12,171 nt of DNA, from the NCBI GenBank assembly GCA_944325295.1, contig CALUZL010000109.1, positions 1 to 12,171 of the forward strand, given 5' to 3'. This DNA is from an uncultured Erysipelotrichaceae bacterium. Lineage in GTDB: Bacteria > Bacillota_I > Bacilli_A > Erysipelotrichales > Erysipelotrichaceae. Both the position numbers and the translations under genes were made by a program. Below, in pieces: positions 1-5,688 of this stretch (positions are counted from its first letter, which is position 1; each line of letters opens with the position of its first letter). The notes under the pieces were generated by a model. The model did not search any database, had not been told where the DNA came from, and was given only the letters and a program-made list of their open reading frames with translations.

Positions 1-449
1 CCTAAAGATGAAGTCAAAGAGTCGATGATCATCTGGACCTCATCGCCCTCTTTAGCCTTTTTATCCTCGTTTTGACCCTCTTTGGCATCCTTAAAGGCTT
101 TGTCTGCTTCATTGTCACTTACGGACTCTTCGATTGGCTCTGCTGAGACCACATCCTCCTTTGCATGATCAAAAACATCGGTATCTCCTTTGTCTTCGAT
201 CGCTTCTTCCCTGGCAAGGTGCTCTTGAACTTCATCGTTCATGACCTTTAAGATATCATCTAAAGATCTGTCCAAAGACTCCTTGCTCAACTCTTTTTCT
301 CTATTTTCATCCGGTAGGGGATTAACACTCAGTTGTTCTAATTTATCACTATATTTAGAAAGATCATCAGTTTTAAGCTGGGTCTCCCGATCGCTCTCAA
401 GCTGATTGCGCAATTCTGCATATTTTTGTGTTCTTGTCAGACGAGCCAT
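1..449 (-). CDS. Unidentified acidic, charged protein (3' end beyond the left edge)
   Basis: The reading frame is open from an ATG at 449-447 to the left edge (149 full codons) with no stop, so only the N-terminal part is present. It begins MARLTRTQKYAELRNQLES and continues as a hydrophilic sequence very rich in Asp, Glu and Lys, with no hydrophobic segment and no cysteine. Such composition suggests helical or disordered, possibly coiled-coil regions. The start is supported by a GGAGG ribosome binding site at 457-461, eight bases upstream of the ATG, and by a TGCTATAAT promoter element further upstream. It lies downstream of efp, from which a terminator and its own promoter separate it, so it is probably an independent unit. 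I do not recognise the family and assign no function. Confidence 0.7.
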   Translation of the reverse strand, partial: MARLTRTQKYAELRNQLESDRETQLKTDDLSKYSDKLEQLSVNPLPDENREKELSKESLDRSLDDILKVMNDEVQEHLAREEAIEDKGDTDVFDHAKEDVVSAEPIEESVSDNEADKAFKDAKEGQNEDKKAKEGDEVQMIIDSLTSSL

Positions 450-477
450 TATTAAACCTCCACTAATACAACTAAAT

Positions 478-486
478 ATTATAGCA
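478..486 (-). promoter_or_regulatory. Extended -10 promoter of the acidic-protein gene
   Basis: On the minus strand the sequence reads TGCTATAAT: a consensus -10 hexamer (478-483) with a TG dinucleotide at the extended -10 position (485-486). No good -35 hexamer sits 16-18 bases upstream, as is common for extended -10 promoters. The predicted transcription start is near 471, giving a leader of about 22 bases that contains the GGAGG site. Confidence 0.55.
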
Positions 487-498
487 AACTTTTATCAT

Positions 499-531
499 TA
501 ATAAAATAAGACTCCCTCAAAGGGCGTCCTA
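499..531 (-). terminator. Rho-independent terminator of efp
   Basis: Read on the minus strand, arms 531-522 and 516-507 pair around a five-base loop (517-521). The stem has three G-C pairs next to the loop, one G-A mismatch (525/513), and then a second block of pairs including one G-U. It is followed by a T-rich run (506-499, TTTTATTA). It lies just past the efp stop codon. Confidence 0.6.
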
Positions 532-535
532 TATA

Positions 536-1093
536 TCAAGCACGACTTGAATACTTGCCATCGATAGTCGAAACGATGATCCGATCCTCGTTGTTTATGA
601 AAAGTGGTACCTTGACTTCAAGTCCGGTCTCACACTTGGCATTTTTCATAGCGCTGGTCGCGGTATCGCCCTTGACCGCTGCTTCACACTCGACAAGCTG
701 CAGCTCGACCTTGTCCGGTAAAACGACGCCCAAGATCTCGTTTTCATACATCGTCACATCGACTTCAAGATTTGGTGTCAGAAAATTCATTTCCCATTCG
801 AGGTTGCTTTTGGGGATCTCAATCTGATCATAAGTGTTGTTGTCCATGAATACCAAAGAATCACCGCTGTCGTAGAGATATTGCATCTTTTTCTTTTCGA
901 CCATGGCTTGCTCGACCTTGTCACCGCCGGTGAAAGAGATCTCGTTGATGACGCCGGTCCTGAGATTTTTGACCTTTACTTTGACGATCATCTGGCGCAT
1001 TGCCGTCTTATTGCGATCGACATCTAATACGCTATAGATATTATTTTCATATTCAAAACTAATTCCCGGTTTTAAATCGTTTACTATAATCAT
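536..1093 (-). CDS. efp: Translation elongation factor P with a non-canonical modification loop
   Basis: EF-P binds ribosomes stalled at consecutive prolines and promotes peptide bond formation. The 185-residue length is typical of the family. The protein starts MIIVNDLKPG and ends in the usual domain III signature (VSTIDGKYSSRA). An open frame continues upstream to 1165, but the ATG at 1093 has an AGGAG site, a promoter just upstream and the conserved family N-terminus, so the longer form is rejected. An ungapped alignment to my memory of Bacillus subtilis EF-P places residues 29-35 (KTAMRQM) where KPGKGAA is expected. Met32 therefore occupies the position of the modified Lys32, followed by Arg33. 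The protein may act unmodified or be modified differently. The gene lies 68 bases downstream of comGG, has its own promoter and ends at a terminator. Confidence 0.95.
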   Translation of the reverse strand: MIIVNDLKPGISFEYENNIYSVLDVDRNKTAMRQMIVKVKVKNLRTGVINEISFTGGDKVEQAMVEKKKMQYLYDSGDSLVFMDNNTYDQIEIPKSNLEWEMNFLTPNLEVDVTMYENEILGVVLPDKVELQLVECEAAVKGDTATSAMKNAKCETGLEVKVPLFINNEDRIIVSTIDGKYSSRA

Positions 1094-1120
1094 AGAACTC
1101 TCCTTAATATTTGCCCTATA

Positions 1121-1149
1121 ATTATAGAGTAAAATATGATTTTTTGAAA
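1121..1149 (-). promoter_or_regulatory. Promoter of efp
   Basis: On the minus strand, TTTCAA (1149-1144) is separated by 17 bases from a perfect TATAAT (1126-1121). The -10 lies within a 12-bp perfect palindrome at 1116-1127. The predicted start is near 1114, giving a leader of about 20 bases that carries the AGGAG site of efp. I see no terminator between comGG and this promoter, so read-through from the comG operon is also possible. Confidence 0.55.
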
Positions 1150-1161
1150 GTTTTTGTTGTA

Positions 1162-1560
1162 TCACACCGCTTCGTAGCTGATCACACCTTCCTCATCGGC
1201 AAAGATGCGAAAACACAGATCGTCATATGAAAGTATATAATGATCATCACCATTCAGCACTTCGACGAGATCGCCATCGATATAGAAGTCATCGATCATG
1301 ATCTTTGTATCCACATCGATCAACTCTTCGCTTTCTTCATCGGTCACAGGCGGCTCATATGTTTTTATAAGACGATCAAAAGTCAAGATCAGGGCGTATT
1401 CCTTATATGTATCGTCACGGATCTTTTCAAGGTTTTTTAAGATCTCCATTTTCTGACGAAGACTTTCAAGATAGTATGAACAATAACCGCTGATCATCAC
1501 AAAGACGATCAGGGCAAAAGCGCTGACAAAACCCTCAGAGTATCGTGAGCATCTCTTCAT
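1162..1560 (-). CDS. comGG: ComGG-like minor pseudopilin
   Basis: Last gene of the comG operon; its product should be a minor component of the competence pseudopilus that moves DNA through the cell wall. The protein has a basic N-terminus (MKRCSRYSEG), then a hydrophobic segment of about 20 residues starting at the putative prepilin cleavage site (G-FVSAFALIVF). A charged, acid-rich domain follows. The fifth residue after the cleavage point is Phe rather than Glu, as expected for ComGG, which lacks the conserved Glu5 of other pseudopilins. An in-frame ATG at 1572 has no spaced ribosome binding site; the ATG at 1560 has AAGGA about 11 bases upstream, so I prefer it. It overlaps comGF by 26 bases. 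The assignment rests on position, topology and the missing Glu5, not on clear sequence similarity. Confidence 0.65.
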   Translation of the reverse strand: MKRCSRYSEGFVSAFALIVFVMISGYCSYYLESLRQKMEILKNLEKIRDDTYKEYALILTFDRLIKTYEPPVTDEESEELIDVDTKIMIDDFYIDGDLVEVLNGDDHYILSYDDLCFRIFADEEGVISYEAV

Positions 1561-1927
1561 GATGGTGACCATCCTTGCGGTAAGTCATAAAGATAAGACC
1601 GTCATCGCTAAAAAAGTGCAGATCATCGATATTGTTCAGAATCAATTGGTAACCCGGGGTCAGATAAAGACGCTCATCATCATATTTTAAAGTCCACTTT
1701 TGATCATCATCGGCATAACTTATCTTATAACTGTAGACTTTGAGGTCCTTGACGATCACAAGCTTTCGTTTCATGGCCTCAAGCGCGATCATATCGGCTA
1801 TGCGCTCATCAAAAAGCTTGAAGTTGCTCACGGTCTGGGCGATCGAAATGACAAGCGGAAAGACGATCATGATGGCACAAAGAGCGATCAAAAGATCTTT
1901 TAAGATAAATCCGTTTCTGTTTTCCAT
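1535..1927 (-). CDS. comGF: ComGF-like minor pseudopilin
   Basis: A 130-residue protein beginning MENRNGFILKDLL, with a short basic leader, a Gly-Phe prepilin peptidase site at residues 6-7, and a hydrophobic helix to about residue 30. The C-terminal domain resembles ComGF in its pattern of Tyr- and Asp-rich strands (for example KVYSYKISYADDDQKW). The residue five after the cleavage site is Asp instead of the usual Glu. An AGAGG site lies about nine bases upstream of the ATG. The gene overlaps comGE by 28 bases and comGG by 26, so translation is probably coupled. After processing by a prepilin peptidase (not in this window) the product would join the membrane pseudopilus assembly. Confidence 0.75.
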   Translation of the reverse strand: MENRNGFILKDLLIALCAIMIVFPLVISIAQTVSNFKLFDERIADMIALEAMKRKLVIVKDLKVYSYKISYADDDQKWTLKYDDERLYLTPGYQLILNNIDDLHFFSDDGLIFMTYRKDGHHHEEMLTIL

Positions 1928-2100
1928 CGCGACAAACCTCTGTACAACTCTTGGTATTCTTTACTCTCTTTTACATAGATGGCTAGTCTTCTTTCGTAAT
2001 TATCGTGAGCCTTAAGTGTCGCTGCAAAGACAAACGTCATTGCGACTAAAAGGACGACGATCAAAAGGACATCAACGAGCACAAAGCCTTCAGTTTTCAT
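1900..2100 (-). CDS. comGE: ComGE-like minor pseudopilin, short
   Basis: A 66-residue protein starting MKTEGFVLVDVLLIVVLL, with a type IV prepilin-like leader, a Gly-Phe cleavage site at residues 5-6, a hydrophobic helix to about residue 27 and a short charged tail. The position between comGD and comGF gives the ComGE assignment. It is shorter than the ComGE proteins I know (about 100 residues or more). The tail ends with a normal TAA stop inside the overlap with comGF, so I see no sign of a frameshift. Asp replaces Glu at position +5. No clear ribosome binding site precedes the ATG; the 11-base overlap with comGD suggests translational coupling. Confidence 0.65.
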   Translation of the reverse strand: MKTEGFVLVDVLLIVVLLVAMTFVFAATLKAHDNYERRLAIYVKESKEYQELYRGLSRWKTETDLS

Positions 2101-2410
2101 AGGTCAAATAGCCATTGCCAAGATGGATGATGATCTGAAAGAGCTCGCCTGTGATCGTTTGGGCCTGATTGACATTCCCGGTCTTTGAAAAGGATATCGG
2201 AAAAGGAGCAATGGTATCATTTTCCATTTCTATCCGCTCTTTTGAGCTCATCGCTACACTTTGTGTATGCAAATAATCATTCATGAAACGGTAGTCTTTA
2301 AAATCGACTTGCGGATATTTGGGAAGATAAAAAACGCAAAGGAAAGCCAATATGACAATCACGACTAAAAGTTCAGCCATGAGATACCCCTGACAGCACT
2401 TATTGGACAT
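2090..2410 (-). CDS. comGD: ComGD-like minor pseudopilin
   Basis: A pseudopilin with leader MSNKCCQG, a G-YLMAELLVVIVILAFL core in which Tyr replaces the usual Phe at +1 and Glu is kept at +5, and a C-terminal domain of about 80 residues with a strand-rich end (FQIIIHLGNGYLTYEN). It directly follows comGC, as ComGD does in other Bacillota. Several in-frame starts are possible (GTG 2425, ATG 2422, ATG 2410), all overlapping the end of comGC, and none has a clear ribosome binding site. I chose 2410 because it gives a leader of normal length. It overlaps comGE by 11 bases. Function as a minor pseudopilus subunit is inferred from position and the prepilin signature. Confidence 0.75.
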   Translation of the reverse strand: MSNKCCQGYLMAELLVVIVILAFLCVFYLPKYPQVDFKDYRFMNDYLHTQSVAMSSKERIEMENDTIAPFPISFSKTGNVNQAQTITGELFQIIIHLGNGYLTYEN

Positions 2411-2699
2411 ATGCGTGACCATCACTTATCACGATCGCCTTGCCATTGGAGCAGCGCGTCTGCTCTTCGGTCAGATAACCACCGGTTACAAGTTCGCTCA
2501 AAGATGCCGGATACTCGTTATAGTCAAGCTTGAATTCGATGATCGCAGCATCGACGACCTTGGTCAGCGCTTCGCATCCGACATTCTCCACCGAGCTCAT
2601 CACTTTGGCGACATTGGGTATCGTGAGTAAAAATAAGATCGAGACGATAAGGATCACTACGATCATTTCAAGCAATGTAAAACCTTGATATTTTTTCAT
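2400..2699 (-). CDS. comGC: ComGC, major competence pseudopilin
   Basis: A 99-residue class III prepilin starting MKKYQGFTLLEMIVVILIV. It has the canonical G^FTLLE cleavage site at residues 6-7, Glu at +5, and a hydrophobic helix to about residue 28. Two cysteines in the soluble part (in VGCEALTK and TRCSNGK) could form an intramolecular disulfide, as described for ComGC in B. subtilis. The C-terminal half (YNEYPASLSELVTGGYLTEE) is a typical pseudopilin fold. It is the major building block of the pseudopilus used in DNA uptake. The ATG at 2699 has an AGGAGG site and overlaps the comGB stop (ATGA), so the open frame upstream to 2771 is not part of the gene. Confidence 0.96.
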   Translation of the reverse strand: MKKYQGFTLLEMIVVILIVSILFLLTIPNVAKVMSSVENVGCEALTKVVDAAIIEFKLDYNEYPASLSELVTGGYLTEEQTRCSNGKAIVISDGHAYVQ

Positions 2700-3718
2700 A
2701 AACCTCCTATGATCCCCATGGGGATAAATAAAATCTGATAGATAAAGATGATGACAAGACCGATAAGGCAATAGCTCAATAATTGGATCGCTTTAGACCA
2801 TTTTTGGCAATATCTCTTAAAGCGGTTTTGAAACTGTACAAGATAGCCTTCGAGCATGGCACTCATCTCCCCGCTGTAAAGAGCGATCTTGATAAATCTC
2901 TCAATGCGCTCATCAAGATAGGGATTGTGCATCGCCCCGACCATGCCTTTGCCATCGAGAAGACCCTTATCGACATTAGAAGCCATAAAAGCGATCAGTG
3001 GTTTGAAGTGAAGATGTTTTAAGACTTCGATGCTGTCTTTGGTTTTTAGACCTATCATATAACACTCCTTAAAAAACAGGACGAATTGGCTTGTCAGATA
3101 TTCCTTCAATACGGAATTCGGTAAATACTTTTGTAAGATGACATACGCTAAGACCATCTTTTTAGGCCTTAAAAAATATAAGATCATACTCAGGATGACT
3201 AACATCACGATAAAAACGACCGTTATCGCAAGATCGAGAAGATTCTTAAAGATATAAAGACTGTCAAGTCCGCTTGTAAGTTGGCCCATACTGCCCAAAA
3301 GCGGGTCGAAACAATAGCTGTTGAAAAGATAGATGCCGATGAGGCTGAAGCTCAAAAGGCCAAGGGGATAGGCGATCTCTTTGGCAACATTTCGCAAAAG
3401 CTGACCTTCGCGTTCTTTGATCGTCAAGATGAGATCCAAAGTCTTTTTGAAGGAAAGATAAGATGAAAAAGCTTTAAAAGATACTTTCAGTTCACCTTCC
3501 AAATGATCCTGAAAGATCACTTCTATGAGTTCACCGTTTTTGAGCCTTTCGGTGATAGTGGCGAAGGCTTGGGCGTTTTTCTTGTTTTTGATGATATCGA
3601 AAGCGTCATTTAATGAAAGATCGGTCTTCAACAAGATATTCAACGCCTCAAGATCTTCAGACGACAGTAAAATCGAGCGCCGTCTCTTCTTTAGCGATAA
3701 TACCTTCTTTTTGCGCAT
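2696..3718 (-). CDS. comGB: ComGB, membrane platform protein of the competence pseudopilus
   Basis: A 340-residue polytopic protein of the type II secretion F (GspF/PilC) family. It has a very basic N-terminus, then a soluble domain to about residue 110 and hydrophobic segments at roughly 115-140, 165-190 and 310-335. Between the last two lies a second cytoplasmic domain containing the family-like stretch IALYSGEMSAMLEGYL. ComGB couples the ComGA ATPase to pseudopilin assembly in the cytoplasmic membrane. The ATG at 3718 is preceded by AAGGA at good spacing, so the 62-base overlap with comGA appears real. It ends in an ATGA overlap with comGC. Confidence 0.93.
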   Translation of the reverse strand: MRKKKVLSLKKRRRSILLSSEDLEALNILLKTDLSLNDAFDIIKNKKNAQAFATITERLKNGELIEVIFQDHLEGELKVSFKAFSSYLSFKKTLDLILTIKEREGQLLRNVAKEIAYPLGLLSFSLIGIYLFNSYCFDPLLGSMGQLTSGLDSLYIFKNLLDLAITVVFIVMLVILSMILYFLRPKKMVLAYVILQKYLPNSVLKEYLTSQFVLFFKECYMIGLKTKDSIEVLKHLHFKPLIAFMASNVDKGLLDGKGMVGAMHNPYLDERIERFIKIALYSGEMSAMLEGYLVQFQNRFKRYCQKWSKAIQLLSYCLIGLVIIFIYQILFIPMGIIGGL

Positions 3719-4640
3719 CTTCGATCCTTCTTTTCAGAGAATAAAAATCTTCCCGGACACGGTTCATCTTGAAATAGTATTCTATATCCCCGCGATCCAT
3801 CGTCTCATAGATGACGACCTTTCGATCACTTTCCTTCCTTTTGAAAAGGCGCTGATTAGAGATTCCGGTAAGGACATTTAAAAGCTGTCCCCTTTCAACA
3901 TTCAACTCGAGCATCCTTTCGATCGCCAAAGGACAGCTGGCCGCATGCAGACTCGTTATGACCGTATGGCCGGTGTTGGCAGCCCTTATGGCCATCTTTG
4001 CTGTAAGCTCGTCTCTTATCTCGCCGATCATTATGATATCGGGATCATGGCGCAGGACCTGCTTTATAGCCTCGTCATAGCCAAGTCCCATCGCCTCATT
4101 TATCGCGATCTGGACAAAAGCGTCGCTGTGGATCTCGATCGGATCTTCTATCGTGAAGATCTTTTTGTGGGCTACACCATGAAGCAGGGTGTAAAGTGTC
4201 GTCGTCTTGCCGGATCCCGTCGGACCACTGTTGATATAAAGACCGCTTCGATAACTCATGATCTTTTTAAAGAAAAGGTTCTGTTCAAGCGATATCGCCA
4301 AAGTCTCCATCTTCAATCCCAAATCTTCATTTAAGATCCGCAATACTCCGTTATCCATCTTGTAGTTGTGGATGAGTGCAAAACGCAAAGATAAAAGGCG
4401 ATCGTCAAGAAACCACTCAAATTGTCCGGTCTGCGGTTTTAAGAGATTGCCGACATCGAGATTGGCAAGATATTGCAGGTAGCGAATCATCTTAAGATCT
4501 TGGGGTTCAACTTTGACCGCCTTGATCTCATCATTGACGCGCATCTCGATCTTCATATTATTTTTGATGTTTGTAAAATGGATATCCGTAGCTTTAAGCC
4601 GGATAGCCAACCGCAAAAGCGCATTCAATCTTCTTTCCAT
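3657..4640 (-). CDS. comGA: ComGA, traffic ATPase of the competence pseudopilus
   Basis: A 327-residue member of the GspE/PilB secretion ATPase family that powers pseudopilus assembly and DNA uptake at the cell membrane. Visible motifs, in order: an N-terminal ATDIHF stretch (17-22), Walker A GPTGSGKT (139-146), Asp box TIEDPIE (163-169), Walker B DIIMIGEIRD (201-210) and His box NTGHTVITSLHA (222-233). The length is close to other ComGA proteins. The tetracysteine zinc motif seen in many GspE proteins is absent, as is usual for ComGA. The start has a GGAGG site a few bases upstream. It lies 44 bases downstream of the hydrolase gene with no visible terminator or promoter between them, so co-transcription is likely. 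Confidence 0.96.
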   Translation of the reverse strand: MERRLNALLRLAIRLKATDIHFTNIKNNMKIEMRVNDEIKAVKVEPQDLKMIRYLQYLANLDVGNLLKPQTGQFEWFLDDRLLSLRFALIHNYKMDNGVLRILNEDLGLKMETLAISLEQNLFFKKIMSYRSGLYINSGPTGSGKTTTLYTLLHGVAHKKIFTIEDPIEIHSDAFVQIAINEAMGLGYDEAIKQVLRHDPDIIMIGEIRDELTAKMAIRAANTGHTVITSLHAASCPLAIERMLELNVERGQLLNVLTGISNQRLFKRKESDRKVVIYETMDRGDIEYYFKMNRVREDFYSLKRRIEDAQKEGIIAKEETALDFTVV

Positions 4641-4684
4641 TTATCCTCCCTTCACATCTTTTAAGGCAGGAAAAGAGAAGATTC

Positions 4685-5293
4685 CTAAATATTCTTTAAA
4701 AATGGGTTATTTTTGCACTCATGAGCGATGTCACTGGTTTCGCCATGACCCGGATAAATCAGAGTATCCAAAGTGAACTCTTTAAATAGTTTCAGTGATT
4801 CCTTCAGATCACGCTCACAACCTCCATAGAGATCGCTGCGCCCAATACTTTCCTTAAACAGGGTATCACCACTGAAAATGACATCATCAAATTTAAAGAT
4901 CGCCGACCCCTTAGTATGACCGGGCGTCTTATAAACGTCGAATTCAAAAGGGGTGATCTTCATTCTGCCTTGGTGAAGATCGTTTATGGGGGAGCTTATC
5001 GAAGCGGTGAAGGGACCCATCCGATTGTACTCTTTTGAAGTTTTGCCATCGACTAATTCTCTGTCTTCTTTAAACAAATAGATCGGACAACCGTAAACTT
5101 TAAACAAACCGTCGACTGCTTTGATGTGATCGAAATGACCATGTGTCAAAAGAATAGCCAAAAGATCACCATCGATCAGCGACAAAAGCTTTTCAGCCTT
5201 GCCCGAGGGGTCGATGATGAGTAAAGATGTGCCCTCCTTTAAGATGTAGGTGTTAGTTTCAAAAGCACCGGTAATTATTCTCTTAATTTCCAT
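4685..5293 (-). CDS. Metallo-beta-lactamase-fold hydrolase, glyoxalase II-like
   Basis: A 202-residue binuclear metal hydrolase. Ligands are visible in THGHFDH (50-56), PGHTKGS (124-130), SGDTLF (141-146) and PGHGE (181-185). The N-terminal pattern ITGAFETNTYIL is typical of the small YqgX/GloB-like branch. The substrate cannot be told from sequence; these proteins are often annotated as hydroxyacylglutathione hydrolases, but low-GC Gram-positives often lack glutathione. A related gene (yqgX) lies near comG in B. subtilis from memory, so the linkage may be old, without implying a role in competence. No ribosome binding site lies at normal distance: the only AGGAG is 16 bases away, inside the rpmG terminator hairpin just upstream. 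Confidence 0.92.
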   Translation of the reverse strand: MEIKRIITGAFETNTYILKEGTSLLIIDPSGKAEKLLSLIDGDLLAILLTHGHFDHIKAVDGLFKVYGCPIYLFKEDRELVDGKTSKEYNRMGPFTASISSPINDLHQGRMKITPFEFDVYKTPGHTKGSAIFKFDDVIFSGDTLFKESIGRSDLYGGCERDLKESLKLFKEFTLDTLIYPGHGETSDIAHECKNNPFLKNI

Positions 5294-5298
5294 AAATC

Positions 5299-5326
5299 AA
5301 AAAAATAAGCTCCTAAAAGCTTATTT
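5299..5326 (-). terminator. Rho-independent terminator of rpmG, abutting the next start codon
   Basis: On the minus strand a perfect 9-bp stem (5326-5318 with 5311-5303) encloses a six-base loop (5312-5317). It is followed by a T run that uses the stem's last bases and 5302-5299. The hairpin begins inside the rpmG stop region, and the T run ends five bases before the ATG of the hydrolase gene. It may serve as an attenuator for the downstream hydrolase-comG genes. Confidence 0.85.
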
Positions 5327-5470
5327 CTTCTCCTTGTGTACAGTTTTCTTATTGCATCTTGGGCAATATTTCTTGATCTCCATCTTTTCCGGATGTTTCT
5401 TCTTATTACGAGTTCCGATGTAGTTTTCTTCACCGCATTCTGAACATTTGAAAATGATATCGTCTCTCAT
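5321..5470 (-). CDS. rpmG: 50S ribosomal protein L33, zinc-ribbon form
   Basis: A 49-residue protein starting MRDDIIFKCSECGEENY and ending in a Lys-rich tail (NKKTVHKEKK). Two CxxC pairs (Cys9/Cys12 and Cys36/Cys39) mark the zinc-binding form of L33. The GTRNKKKHPEKMEIKKYCPRC stretch, with its conserved NKK and KKYCP elements, is diagnostic. The ATG has a strong GGAGG site at about 5481-5485 and a plausible promoter upstream. The gene ends in a rho-independent terminator that overlaps its stop codon. It was too short to stand out among the larger reading frames of the window. Confidence 0.97.
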   Translation of the reverse strand: MRDDIIFKCSECGEENYIGTRNKKKHPEKMEIKKYCPRCNKKTVHKEKK

Positions 5471-5501
5471 TTTTTATACTCCTCCATTTTTAAGCTAATA
5501 A

Positions 5502-5530
5502 ATAATAACACAATCATTTACTTAAAACAA
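5502..5530 (-). promoter_or_regulatory. Promoter of rpmG
   Basis: TTGTTT (5530-5525), a 17-base spacer and TATTAT (5507-5502, five of six matches to consensus) on the minus strand. The predicted start is near 5495, about 25 bases upstream of the rpmG ATG, leaving room for the GGAGG site. The -35 directly follows the terminator-like hairpin of tRNA-His. Confidence 0.5.
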
Positions 5531-5552
5531 TATAAAACGACTCACCGAGCCG
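5531..5552 (-). terminator. Probable terminator of the tRNA-His transcript
   Basis: On the minus strand CGGCTC (5552-5547) pairs with GAGTCG (5543-5538) around a three-base loop, giving a six-pair stem with one G-T. It is followed by TTTTATA (5537-5531). The stem is short, but it sits 12 bases past the tRNA 3' end. Confidence 0.55.
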
Positions 5553-5564
5553 CATTAATCTAAA

Positions 5565-5643
5565 TGGGGCGATTGACGGGACTCGAACCCGCGGAATGCT
5601 AGAGCCACAATCTAGTGTGTTAACCAACTTCACCACAACCGCC
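5565..5643 (-). tRNA. tRNA-His (anticodon GTG)
   Basis: All four arms fold. The acceptor stem pairs seven positions including one G-U, with the extra G at -1 facing C73 that is the hallmark of tRNA-His. The D-arm is GTGA/ACAC with AGTTGG in its loop. The anticodon stem CTAGA/TCTAG encloses the loop TTGTGGC, giving anticodon GTG. The T-arm is GCGGG-TTCGAGT-CCCGT. The 3' CCA is encoded (5565-5567). The variable loop appears to be six bases. Confidence 0.97.
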
Positions 5644-5655
5644 ATGTGCTTAAAT

Positions 5656-5684
5656 ATAATACAAGATAGCCACCGGAAAGTAAA
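5656..5684 (-). promoter_or_regulatory. Probable promoter of tRNA-His
   Basis: TTTACT (5684-5679, four of six matches), a 17-base spacer and TATTAT (5661-5656) on the minus strand, with the tRNA 5' end 12 bases downstream of the -10. It lies in the short gap after the membrane-protein gene, where I see no terminator, so read-through could also supply the tRNA. Confidence 0.5.
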
Positions 5685-5688
5685 GCCC

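Noticed and set aside
1094..1165. N-terminal extension of EF-P by 24 residues from an upstream ATG at 1165
   Set aside because: The extension has no family similarity and covers the promoter and ribosome binding site of efp. The ATG at 1093 has an AGGAG site and gives the family's normal 185 residues.
2700..2771. Longer form of ComGC starting at 2771
   Set aside because: The extra residues precede an otherwise perfect prepilin leader with an AGGAGG site at 2699 and would overlap the end of comGB in another frame.
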